This document shows positions 16,466 through 24,070 of a stretch of DNA of 64,000 bases, in pieces. Source of the stretch: Micromonospora chokoriensis (GTDB lineage Bacteria > Actinomycetota > Actinomycetes > Mycobacteriales > Micromonosporaceae). The translations under genes and the position numbers were made by a program. The notes beneath the pieces were generated by a model that searched no databases, was not told where the DNA came from, and saw nothing but the letters and a program-made list of their open reading frames with translations. The stretch lies in NCBI RefSeq assembly GCF_000718555.1, contig NZ_JOAN01000001.1:434001-498000 (forward strand), written 5' to 3'. Positions within the stretch are counted from its first letter, which is position 1. Every line of letters begins with the position of its first letter.

Positions 16466-16484
16466 CGTTGCGAAAATCGCAACG
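16466..16484. promoter_or_regulatory. Perfect inverted repeat, likely operator of the XRE-ImmA/PIN operon
   Basis: CGTTGCGA and TCGCAACG are separated by AAA. The site lies 18 bases upstream of the XRE-ImmA start, where a dimeric HTH repressor would block transcription or act on the leader. Confidence 0.7.
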
Positions 16485-17010
16485 ATACGCGGCACAAGCC
16501 GAGTAGGCAAGTAATAAAGTGCAGCCTTGTCGGATTAGTACAGATGTGCGAAGGTGTGAGGTGGTTGCCCATGCCAGCTCTGCCCCCGACAGGCCTCGCG
16601 GATGGACGGCGTAGAGGTTCGGAAGTCGGCATGCAGCAGCACTCCAGGTGGGAGCTTGGGCCCGGCCGTCGACGGTTCGATCAGAGTCCCGGTGGATCCG
16701 GCGCTAACCCGGATTCGACTTGCAGCCGACCCGATCCCGCCTCGGGCGACCTCGCAGGCCGGCGATGGCATGGATCTGGCGCCGGACAGCAGCTCGGCCT
16801 ATTTGGCTTTTGTTCGTAACTCCCTGTGACTGGCGGCCGGGCTCTAAGCTCGCCGTGGGTCAGGGTGGGAAGTCGCAACGGCGGCCGCCCCCGGTGAGGC
16901 CATGGCCTCACCGGATGCGTCTTCGAGGCCCTTATGCGCTATTCGATGCCTCTGCATCGATAGCGTGTGACCTGCGGTTCCACTCTCACCCCTGGTAGGC
17001 GCAGTCTCGC
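16485..17010. other. Intergenic stretch before the second tRNA
   Basis: I see no supported gene in these 526 bases. Short open frames run in several phases without family resemblance. A TAGGCG box at 16996-17001 could serve the second tRNA. Confidence 0.5.
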
Positions 17011-17088
17011 GCCCCCGTAGCTCAGGGGATAGAGCATCGGTTTCCTAAACCGTGTGTCGCAGGTTCGAATCCTGCCGGGGGCACCAGG
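17006..17088 (+). repeat. 83-bp direct repeat, right copy (candidate attachment site)
   Basis: This copy is identical over its whole length to 13737-13819, 3269 bases away. An integrase remnant begins 73 bases further right. Confidence 0.75.
17011..17086 (+). tRNA. tRNA-Arg (anticodon CCU), copy 2
   Basis: The sequence is identical to the tRNA at 13742-13817, including the encoded CCA. All stems are intact, so this copy also looks functional. Confidence 0.96.
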
Positions 17089-17160
17089 TCAGAGGCTTGA
17101 TCAGCGATCACTGTTCCGCCTTGCGGGGCTTGCATGCCCGCTGCGTGCCCGATCGTCTCG

Positions 17161-17337
17161 CTACCTTGGCCCTCTCGCGTCCAGGTACTGAGCGACCTTA
17201 GCGTCCCTGCCGTCGACAGCGCGGGCGTAGTGACGGGTCGTCACGCTGGCGTTGGGGTGGCCGAGCCGGCGAGCGGCCACCAGAACGCCATGCGAGTCCG
17301 CCACCCAGCTTGCGTGCGTCGCTCGCAGGTCGTGAGG
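17161..17337 (-). pseudogene. Tyrosine integrase, C-terminal remnant
   Basis: About 59 residues match the end of a phage-type tyrosine recombinase: P-H-D-L-R-A-T-H-A-S, then R-R-L-G-H-P, then T-T-R-H-Y-A-R. The catalytic Arg, the His residues and the Tyr nucleophile are all visible. The frame upstream turns into unrelated sequence and the core-binding and N-terminal domains are absent. It lies beside the second tRNA-Arg, as integrases usually lie beside their attachment site. It sits outside the repeat pair, which suggests a second, now eroded, insertion. Confidence 0.8.
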
Positions 17338-17488
17338 CCGCGGATCCCCTCGCCCGGCACCACAAGGGCTACCGGCGCTGAGGCTCTGCCCTGAAACCCG
17401 ACGCTCCGCTGAGGTCCGGCTCAGCATTCACCGGCGATCGTCCAGGATATTGTGCGGTCCCGAAGGCGGGAGATGAGGGAAGTGACGC

Positions 17489-18100
17489 ATGCGGGGACAA
17501 GGGCGGAGCAACGCCGGACGGCGCGCGGCGGGGGTGGGTGCCGGAGTCCTCGTGGGCGTGCTGATGGTGAGCGGCTGTTCGCGACCTGCCGACACCGTGG
17601 AGCGGACGGCGGAGGCACGGTCGTCGTCCTCACCGGCTGTGGCGATGCGTCTCGACAAGCCGGAGAAGCTGCTGAGCGGCTGGCCCGAGTCGATGAGCCG
17701 GAAGTTGCGCGAACAGGCACAGCAAACCTTGGGCGGCTTCAAGGCGCTTCTCGACGGCGAGCCGACTAGCGCGGTCGGCACCGCCTATGCCACTCCAGAT
17801 GGGCAGTACACGGCCCTCGCCAGCGGAGTCTCCGGAAAGGTGACGAATCCGAAGGCGACCATGGACGAGGTTTTCGCCGCTCTGCCGCGGCTGTCCGATG
17901 TCAAGCCCACCCCGCCTGGCCCGATGGGAGGCGAGGCCCGCTGCGGCAAGGGCGAGACCCAGGGCGTTAACGTCGACGTCTGTGCGTGGGCGGACCGCCA
18001 CAGCATTGGCATGGTGGCCTTCATCGGCTTTCCGAAGTCGGGCGACCCGGACAGCCTCTTCGTGCAGGCGCGTTCCCAACTGGAGCACCCGGTCACCTGA
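17489..18100 (+). CDS. Predicted lipoprotein of unknown function
   Basis: The 203-residue protein begins with a basic segment, a hydrophobic stretch and the lipobox L-M-V-S-G-C, so it should be anchored to the outer face of the membrane. The rest is a soluble domain of about 150 residues with two Cys near 145 and 157 that might pair. No family was recognised. A similar layout is common for actinobacterial lipoproteins of unknown role. It stands alone between the integrase remnant and a convergent membrane-protein gene. Confidence 0.75.
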   Translation: MRGQGRSNAGRRAAGVGAGVLVGVLMVSGCSRPADTVERTAEARSSSSPAVAMRLDKPEKLLSGWPESMSRKLREQAQQTLGGFKALLDGEPTSAVGTAYATPDGQYTALASGVSGKVTNPKATMDEVFAALPRLSDVKPTPPGPMGGEARCGKGETQGVNVDVCAWADRHSIGMVAFIGFPKSGDPDSLFVQARSQLEHPVT

Positions 18101-18168
18101 CGTCATGAGCACGAGCATGGCGTGCCCAATTCGTGCCGGATCGGGCGGTGCCTGGGGAGTGGTGATGG

Positions 18169-18681
18169 CTAAGGACGGTCAGGGCGTCCCGCCGTCGCCT
18201 CTGCGAAGCGCGGGTGCGGCCGGCGAACATGCAAGGTGCTGCCGTCCATGGACACATATCCTGACGCGATCGTGGTCCACCCAGTCCTTCCGGCGATCAC
18301 CAAGCCTGCGAAGAGCATGAGAAAGCAGAAGATGACAACGACACCGGTCGCGCTGCTCTCCGGCGGCAGCACGGCCGAAAAACCGATCACACCGACGAAA
18401 CCGAGCAGCATCAGCCCGATACCGCTGAGCAGGCGGAGCACCCGAAGCCGTCCGCACTTCGCACAGAACGGCCAGTTCGGCACTCTCACCCGCTTCTGAA
18501 AGATCGAGGCGACGATCGCGAAGGGCAGCACGGCGAGGAGAATCAGAAGGTACGACCAGGCTGGCGGAAGCGACCGAAACGACACGGGGCGGCGGCGCGT
18601 GGCCGGGTCCCCGTGTTTGGCGCAAATCGGTGGAACGCCTTCTCCGTTGGCAACTGTCGAAGCAGGCAGACGGGCGGTCAT
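18169..18681 (-). CDS. Small membrane protein with a Cys pair
   Basis: The start at ATG 18681 is supported by GGAGG upstream on the minus strand and gives 170 residues instead of a longer, unlikely N-terminus. A cytoplasmic head has I-C-A-K-H-G. A membrane segment (W-S-Y-L-L-I-L-L-A-V-L-P) follows, then F-C-A-K-C-G-R-L and two further membrane segments. The C-x-x-C element could bind a metal. No family or partner is recognised. Confidence 0.65.
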   Translation of the reverse strand: MTARLPASTVANGEGVPPICAKHGDPATRRRPVSFRSLPPAWSYLLILLAVLPFAIVASIFQKRVRVPNWPFCAKCGRLRVLRLLSGIGLMLLGFVGVIGFSAVLPPESSATGVVVIFCFLMLFAGLVIAGRTGWTTIASGYVSMDGSTLHVRRPHPRFAEATAGRPDRP

Positions 18682-19004
18682 GAGGAGCCTCCAGCTGAGC
18701 GGAGCGGCCGTCCGCGGCAGGGAGTATGCCTTACTCGATCTTGAAAGGAGGAGGCCGGCCTCCGAGTGGGACGACAGGCCCGAGGGCGTGACCAGGTCGA
18801 ATCGGAGATGATGGCGGGAACATCGGTGCTCCTGGCCGAACGACGACCGGGGCAACGGGGCTACGGAGAGGCCACTCGACGCCGGCTGGAGGCCAGCGCT
18901 GCTTGGCGTCGGCTACCTGGTAACAGCCGTGCTGCTGCTCTGGCGCAAGCGCTCAGCTCGGTAGCAACGTCGAGACGCCCGCACGTCGCAGAGCGATAGG
19001 TCGG
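18682..19004. other. Intergenic stretch
   Basis: No gene is supported in these 323 bases. A frame near 18900-18970 could encode a short hydrophobic helix followed by basic residues (L-V-T-A-V-L-L-L-W-R-K-R) but has no start codon, so it may be the tail of a lost membrane protein. Confidence 0.4.
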
Positions 19005-20321
19005 TCAGGCCGCATAGATGAGCTTGACCCCGTCCAGCGCCAGAGTGGCTGCCCGCGACCCGCGGACCCCGCTGTTGAGATTGCGCCAGCCGTTGTTGCT
19101 GGCGGCCTCGTGCACCCACCCGTCGACGACGTTGTAAATGTGCTTGACCCCGCCCACACCGAGCGCGGCCAGCGAGGTGCCCTGGGCGCCGTAGATGCCG
19201 GTCCACAGGTTGTTCCAGCCGGCGTTGCTGGCAGCCTCGTAGACCCGGCCGCCGTTGAGGGTGTAGAGGATCTTCGTGCTGCCCAGGGTGATCGCCGCTA
19301 CCGCCGAGGCCGGGATGCCGGTGTTCAGGTTCCGCCAGGCGTTGGCGCTGTGCGCCTCGTGTACGTAACCGCCGACGATGCTGTAGATGTACTTGACGCC
19401 GTTCAGCACGATCACCGAGATCGAGGCCGAGCTGGCGCCACCGATGCCGGTGTTGAGGTTGCGCCAACCGTTGTTGCTGGCGGCCTCGTGCACGTACCCG
19501 TCGACGACGTTGTAGACCAGCTTTACCCCGTCGAGGTTGACCGCGGCCAGGGCGGTGCCTTGCGCGCCGTGGATGCCGGTCCAGAGGTTGTTCCAGCCGG
19601 CGTTGCTGGCGGCTTCGTTGATTCGTCCGCCGTTGAGGGTGTAGAGGATCTTCGTGCTGCCGAGGGTGATCGCGGTGGTCGCGGTGCCGGTCACCGCACC
19701 GGTGCTGCCGGATACCGGCAGGGCACGCCAGCCGGCGTTGCTGGCCGCCTCGAACACCTGACGGGGCTGGTCGGCCGGGTTCTGTTGGATGAAGACCAGC
19801 GGGCTGATCCGGGTGCCGGACGGGTCGATCATGTGCCAGTGCAGGTGTGGGCCGGTCGAGCTGCCCGAGCCGGGTGCGCCGGCCGCGCCGCCGGAGCGGC
19901 CCACTATCGTGCCGGCACCCACGCTGGTGCCGTTGGCGAGCAGGAACTGCGACAGGTGCAGGTACTGGCTGCGGTAGCCGTCCGCGTGCTGGATCGTGAC
20001 GGTGTGCCCGCCGGTGCCGTTGTTGGGGGTGTTCAGGATGGTGCCGGCGCCGCAGGCCGGCAACGCCGTGCCCACTCCCATCCCGAAGTCGATGCCGCCG
20101 AGCGAGCCACGGCTGAGGTGGCCCTCCCAGGTGTCGGTGATCGGGTAGGCGCTGAACGGGTTGTAGATCGCCGGTGCCGCCTGTGCGGCCTCGGGCATCA
20201 GCAGGCCACCGGTGCTGATGGCGCCCGCGCCCAGCACCGCCGCGCGCAACATCGCCCGGCGACTCACGCCGGAAGTGGACGTGCCGTCGCCACAGCAGTT
20301 GGGTTGGTAGCCGTCAGTCAT
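19005..20321 (-). CDS. Tat-exported M23-type protein with six C-terminal repeats
   Basis: This 438-residue protein has a twin-arginine signal (S-R-R-A-M-L-R at 20-26, ending A-Q-A). An M23/LytM-like domain follows at about 55-185, then six repeats of roughly 46 residues containing E-A-A-S-N-x-G-W. The H-L-H pair at 159-161 of the peptidase is present. The first motif reads L-G-G-I-D (74-78) instead of H-x-G-x-D, so one classical zinc ligand is missing, although His68 lies close by. The repeats probably form a propeller that binds a glycan or cell-wall polymer. ATG 20321 is chosen because AAGGAG lies five bases upstream. A cell-wall-acting role is inferred. Confidence 0.82.
   Translation of the reverse strand: MTDGYQPNCCGDGTSTSGVSRRAMLRAAVLGAGAISTGGLLMPEAAQAAPAIYNPFSAYPITDTWEGHLSRGSLGGIDFGMGVGTALPACGAGTILNTPNNGTGGHTVTIQHADGYRSQYLHLSQFLLANGTSVGAGTIVGRSGGAAGAPGSGSSTGPHLHWHMIDPSGTRISPLVFIQQNPADQPRQVFEAASNAGWRALPVSGSTGAVTGTATTAITLGSTKILYTLNGGRINEAASNAGWNNLWTGIHGAQGTALAAVNLDGVKLVYNVVDGYVHEAASNNGWRNLNTGIGGASSASISVIVLNGVKYIYSIVGGYVHEAHSANAWRNLNTGIPASAVAAITLGSTKILYTLNGGRVYEAASNAGWNNLWTGIYGAQGTSLAALGVGGVKHIYNVVDGWVHEAASNNGWRNLNSGVRGSRAATLALDGVKLIYAA
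19010..19765 (-). repeat. Six tandem repeats of about 140 bp encoding the E-A-A-S-N-x-G-W module
   Basis: The repeats lie inside the M23-family gene. Units 2 and 5, and units 3 and 6, are most alike (N-N-L-W-T-G-I versus R-N-L-N-x-G). This suggests that a three-unit block was duplicated after the first units had diverged. Confidence 0.75.
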
Positions 20322-20405
20322 TCCCACTCCTTCTGCGCCCGCAAGGATATCTACGGAGGCTAATGGGTGGGGTGCTCTGGCGGTACCACGATCACCAGAC
20401 GTTGA

Positions 20406-21005
20406 TCAGAGCGTCGGCAGTTGTTCGGCTCGGGTGACCACCTGGTCGATGAGGCCGTACTCCCGGGCCTGCTCGGCGGTGAACCAGCGGTCCCGGTCCC
20501 AGTCGCGCTGGACCTCGTCGAGGCTACGTCCACTGTGCTGGGAGATCAGCTCCTGCATGGTGCGCTTCACGTGCAGCATGTTCTCCGCCTGGATGGTGAT
20601 GTCCGAGGCGGTGCCGCCCATCCCGCCGGACGGCTGGTGCATCATGATCCGCGAGTGCGGCAGCGCGTACCGCTTGCCGGCCGCACCCGCACAGAGCAGG
20701 AACTGCCCCATCGAGCCGGCGAACCCGAGCGCCAGCGTCGCCACGTCGTTGCGCACGTAGCGCATCGTGTCGTAGACCGCCATCCCCGCGCTCACCGAGC
20801 CACCCGGCGAGTTGATGTAGAGGTAGATGTCCCGATCGGCGTCCTCGGCGGCGAGCAGCAGGATCTGCGCGCAGATCTGGTTGGCCGACTCCTCCGTCAC
20901 CTCGGTGCCGAGGAAGACGATCCGCTCCCGCAACAACCGCTCGAACACATGATCACCGAAGGATGGCTGTCCGCCATCCAGCATCCGCACGCCGTACCCG
21001 ATCAT
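20406..21005 (-). CDS. clpP: ATP-dependent Clp protease proteolytic subunit
   Basis: The 199-residue serine protease subunit has the triad Ser98 (G-F-A-G-S-M-G-Q), His123 (M-M-H-Q-P) and Asp172 (D-R-D-R-W-F). It forms the double-ring chamber that degrades proteins unfolded by ClpX or ClpC. The nucleophile region differs from the common A-A-S-M-G-A by Gly before Ser and Gln after Gly, which points to an accessory paralogue rather than the main clpP1/clpP2 pair. A ClgR-type regulator gene lies 136 bases upstream in the same direction. No second clpP is adjacent, so it would form homomers or mix with distant subunits. Confidence 0.93.
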   Translation of the reverse strand: MIGYGVRMLDGGQPSFGDHVFERLLRERIVFLGTEVTEESANQICAQILLLAAEDADRDIYLYINSPGGSVSAGMAVYDTMRYVRNDVATLALGFAGSMGQFLLCAGAAGKRYALPHSRIMMHQPSGGMGGTASDITIQAENMLHVKRTMQELISQHSGRSLDEVQRDWDRDRWFTAEQAREYGLIDQVVTRAEQLPTL

Positions 21006-21141
21006 GTGCCGCCGCCTTCCACAGTGCCGGCGGGCGGTGGGACCGCCCGGTGAGCCGGCCCCCTCAGCGTGCGTGCGGCGGTCATGGTCGGCCCAGGGAT
21101 TCTGCCGCCGGCAGATCCGCCGTCGGCAGAACCGGCGCGGC

Positions 21142-21639
21142 CTACGCGGCGGTCAGCCGCCGCGCACCAGCCTGGGCCGCGCCACCGTCAGCCACCGAGG
21201 GGGTACGCGGACCGGTGCGCAAGCCACCAGCGGAGGCCACCGTGCCGACACTGAGGGTTGGCTCGCTCGCCCCCGACCCGTGGTGCAGGACGAACCCACT
21301 GGTGCGTGGGCCCACCAGCAGGGTGGCGTTGCCGATCTCCCGTCGAGCCGCGTCGACTCGCTCCAGGTGGGTCAGCGCGGCGCGCGGCGCGGCCGGGAGG
21401 CGGGGCTCGACCCGGCGCATGTCGTCGCGGGCTTCCCCGAGCAGGTCGGCGAGGCTGATGCCGAGCGCCCGGCAGATCGCCGCGAGCACCTCCGAGGAGG
21501 CCTCCTTGCGGCCCCGCTCCACCTCCGACAGGTAGGGCACCGAGACGTCGGCCGCTGCGGCCACGTCACGCAGTGTGCGGCCCTGACGTTGGCGGTGGCG
21601 GCGCAGCACCCCGCCGATCACTCGTCGCAGCAACGACAT
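21142..21639 (-). CDS. XRE-family regulator of ClgR/PopR type
   Basis: ATG 21639 gives 165 residues starting M-S-L-L-R-R-V-I-G-G-V-L-R-R, which with R-Q-G-R-T-L-R-D-V and Y-L-S-E-V-E-R-G-R-K-E-A-S-S-E is the hallmark of ClgR. This activator of clp genes is itself degraded by Clp. A longer frame to 21780 lacks an RBS. The location directly upstream of clpP supports control of that gene. The C-terminal third is low-complexity and includes an Ala-Gly-rich tail that ends in hydrophobic residues, which may be the degradation tag; that last point is inference. Confidence 0.87.
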   Translation of the reverse strand: MSLLRRVIGGVLRRHRQRQGRTLRDVAAAADVSVPYLSEVERGRKEASSEVLAAICRALGISLADLLGEARDDMRRVEPRLPAAPRAALTHLERVDAARREIGNATLLVGPRTSGFVLHHGSGASEPTLSVGTVASAGGLRTGPRTPSVADGGAAQAGARRLTAA

Positions 21640-21746
21640 GCGGGCCTCACTCTCGCGGTCGTCGTCGGGTGGCACCCCCATCATGCCCGTTTGCGTACCC
21701 GCTATGTTGTGGGCGTGCAGGCGACAGCGGGGGAGCAGGTTCGACG

Positions 21747-22760
21747 GTGATCCATTTTCCCGCGCAACGGCGGGGCCCACTTAGCGCGCTGAGCCTTCGG
21801 CTCGCCGCCGCCCTGGGCCTGGTCTTCGCCGTGGTCGCCGCGGTCTACCTGGGCCGGGACGGCTACCGCGATGTCAACGAGGACGGCCTCACCCTGCTCG
21901 ACTGCTTCTACTACGCGGTCGTGTCGCTCTCGACCACCGGCTATGGCGACATCACGCCGGCCGCGCAGTCGGCCCGGCTGGTCAACGTCCTCTTCATCAC
22001 CCCGGCCCGAGTGCTCTTCCTGATCATCCTGGTCGGCACCACCCTGGAAGTTCTGACCGAGCAGTACCGGACTGGCCGTCGCCTGTCGCGGTGGAGGAGA
22101 GCCGTGAAGGACCACGTCATCATCTGCGGCTACGGCACCAAGGGGCGCAGCGCTGTCTCCGCCCTGCTGGAGAACGGCCTGGACCGTTCGCGGATCGTGG
22201 TGGTGGAGCGCAGCGCCGCCGCCCTGCGGCAGGCCACCTCCGCCGGGCTGGTGGCGATCGAGGGCTCGGCGACCCGCTCGTCGGTGCTGAACGAGGCGCA
22301 CGTCAAGACCGCCAAGGCCGTGATCATCGCGACCGACAGTGACGACGCGTCGGTGCTTGTCGCGCTGACGGTACGGCAGCTCACCGCCGGGCAGGTCCGC
22401 ATCATCGCGGCGGCCCGGGAGGCAGAGAACGCCCCGCTGCTCAAGCAGAGTGGCGCACACCACGTGATCGTCTCCTCGGCCACGGCGGGCCGGCTGCTCG
22501 GCCTCTCCACCTCGGCTCCGCCGCTGATCGATGTGGTGGAGGACCTGCTCACTCCCGGCCAGGGCATGGCGCTGGCGATGCGCTCGGCAGAGCGGGACGA
22601 GGTGGGTCGCTCGCCGCGCGAGCTGGAGTCGCTGGTGATCGCTCTGGTGCGGCGGGGCAAGGTGGTCACCCTGGCCGACCGGGCCGGCGCGGTGATCGAG
22701 ACCGGCGACATGCTTGTGCACGTACGCGACGACCGCCCCCAGTCGGCCACGACCGCCTGA
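21747..22760 (+). CDS. Two-TM potassium channel with RCK/TrkA-N domain
   Basis: The 337-residue protein has a first membrane helix at about 15-37, a pore loop with the filter T-T-G-Y-G-D at 63-68 and a second helix at about 80-100. A Rossmann-type RCK domain starts at V-I-I-C-G-Y-G and is followed by a TrkA-C-like end. It should form a K+ channel gated by a nucleotide or ion on the cytoplasmic side. GTG 21747 is chosen because GGGGGAG lies about 11 bases upstream and the membrane helix begins shortly after. It is transcribed away from the ClgR-type gene. Confidence 0.9.
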   Translation: MIHFPAQRRGPLSALSLRLAAALGLVFAVVAAVYLGRDGYRDVNEDGLTLLDCFYYAVVSLSTTGYGDITPAAQSARLVNVLFITPARVLFLIILVGTTLEVLTEQYRTGRRLSRWRRAVKDHVIICGYGTKGRSAVSALLENGLDRSRIVVVERSAAALRQATSAGLVAIEGSATRSSVLNEAHVKTAKAVIIATDSDDASVLVALTVRQLTAGQVRIIAAAREAENAPLLKQSGAHHVIVSSATAGRLLGLSTSAPPLIDVVEDLLTPGQGMALAMRSAERDEVGRSPRELESLVIALVRRGKVVTLADRAGAVIETGDMLVHVRDDRPQSATTA

Positions 22761-22794
22761 CCTGGGCTGACCGCTCCGCCGCTGTGGCGGCGTC

Positions 22795-23274
22795 TCAGTA
22801 GGGGTCGTCGCCGGCGCAGATCGACTCGGTGCAACTGCCCGGCGTGCCGGTGGAGGCTCGCCGGAGCAGCTCGTAGAGCGTCTCCCGCTCGGTGAGGTCC
22901 AGTGCGCTCAGCACCTCGTCCTCGGCACCGGCGAGGGCGCATTCGGCCTCGCTGAGGCGTTTCGCCCCAAATTCGGTGAGCTCGACGACGTGCCGGCGGC
23001 GGTCCTCGGGTGAGCGCCGACGCTCGATCAGCTGCTTCGCTTCCAGGTCGTTGAGCAGCCCGACGATGTTGGTGCTGTCCATTTCCAGGATGGTGGCGAG
23101 CGCCTGTTGACCGGTGCCGCCGCCGGCGCGCAGCACGGTCAGCGCGACCAGGTGCCGGGGGCGTAGCCCGAGCGGTGCCAGCACCGACTCCGACCGCAGC
23201 CGCATCCGCCGGGCCAGATGGTCCAGGAGCGCGCCCGAGCGGTGCTCCGAGGGGTCGAGCGGCGGGGCGGACAT
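22795..23274 (-). CDS. MarR-family regulator
   Basis: The 159-residue protein has the winged-helix core of MarR repressors, including R-P-R-H-L-V-A-L-T-V-L, D-S-T-N-I-V-G-L-L-N-D-L-E and the wing R-R-R-S-P-E-D-R-R-R-H-V. ATG 23274 is preferred to a much longer frame. It is divergent from the azoreductase gene 83 bases away. An imperfect CTATAAATAG element at about 23313 overlaps the shared promoter and could be its operator. Control of the reductase by a quinone- or azo-type ligand is the usual arrangement. Confidence 0.87.
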   Translation of the reverse strand: MSAPPLDPSEHRSGALLDHLARRMRLRSESVLAPLGLRPRHLVALTVLRAGGGTGQQALATILEMDSTNIVGLLNDLEAKQLIERRRSPEDRRRHVVELTEFGAKRLSEAECALAGAEDEVLSALDLTERETLYELLRRASTGTPGSCTESICAGDDPY

Positions 23275-23356
23275 GTGACCGAGTCTACCGATCGAAGGGA
23301 ACATCGTCCTGCTATAAATAGTTGGTGCTGCACAGACGATCCTTGGAGGAGGAATA

Positions 23357-24001
23357 ATGCACCTGCTGCATATTGACTCGAGCATTCGCGGTGACTGGTC
23401 GGTCAGCCGGCGGCTCACCGCCCGCGCGGTCGACGCGTGGCGCGCGGCCCACCCCGATGGCACCGTGACCTACCGTGACCTGGGCGCCGAGCCGCTGCCG
23501 CACCTGGACTCGGCCGGCGGCCTGGCCCGGATGACGCCGCCCGACCAGCACACCCCGGAGCAGCGCGCATCCTGGGAGCTCAGCGAGCGCCTGGTCGACG
23601 AGGTGAAGCAGGCCGACGTGGTGCTGCTCGGCCTCCCGCTCTACAACTACGGCGCTCCCAGCAGCGTCAAGGCGTGGGTCGACCACCTGATCGTGCCCGG
23701 CCTCGCGTACGACCCGACGACCCAGGCGGGCCTGCTCGGCGACCGCGAGTTCGTGGTGCTGGCCACCCGGGGTGGCGGCTACGGCGAGGGCACCCCGCGC
23801 AACGGCTGGGACCACGCCGAGCCTTGGCTCCCGCACGGTCTGTCCATGACCGGCATGCAACCGCGCTTCATCAGCGCTGAGCTGACCCTGGCGCCCGCCG
23901 TCCCCGCGATGGCCGAGCTGATCCCGCTGCACGAGGCGAGCCTCGTGGCAGCCGAGAAGGAGATCGACAACCTCTGGCAGCCGGCCTCCGCCCAGCGCTG
24001 A
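23357..24001 (+). CDS. FMN-dependent NADH:azoreductase/quinone reductase
   Basis: This 214-residue flavodoxin-fold protein of the AcpD/AzoR family begins M-H-L-L-H-I-D-S-S-I-R and has the flavin-binding L-G-L-P-L-Y-N-Y-G-A-P-S. A later A-T-R-G-G-G-Y-G stretch also fits. It reduces quinones and azo compounds with NAD(P)H in the cytoplasm. RBS GGAGGAGG lies just before ATG 23357. The divergent MarR gene probably represses it. Confidence 0.9.
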   Translation: MHLLHIDSSIRGDWSVSRRLTARAVDAWRAAHPDGTVTYRDLGAEPLPHLDSAGGLARMTPPDQHTPEQRASWELSERLVDEVKQADVVLLGLPLYNYGAPSSVKAWVDHLIVPGLAYDPTTQAGLLGDREFVVLATRGGGYGEGTPRNGWDHAEPWLPHGLSMTGMQPRFISAELTLAPAVPAMAELIPLHEASLVAAEKEIDNLWQPASAQR

Positions 24002-24013
24002 GGCAGCGCCGCT

Positions 24014-24060
24014 ACGACGAGAGCGGCCGTCCCCGATCCGGGGGCGGCCGCTCTCGTCGT
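24014..24060. terminator. Strong hairpin between azoreductase and korB
   Basis: Bases 24014-24029 pair perfectly with 24045-24060 (16 bp), with a 15-base loop that can itself pair. It lies between converging genes and can serve both. Confidence 0.9.
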
Positions 24061-24070
24061 TACAGATGGA

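Noticed and set aside
18895..18970. Small hydrophobic ORF
   Set aside because: There is no start codon in frame before the membrane stretch.
19110..20363. 417-residue open frame on the plus strand
   Set aside because: It is an antisense shadow of the M23-family gene; its Val/Ala/Gly/Asp-rich pattern has no family likeness.
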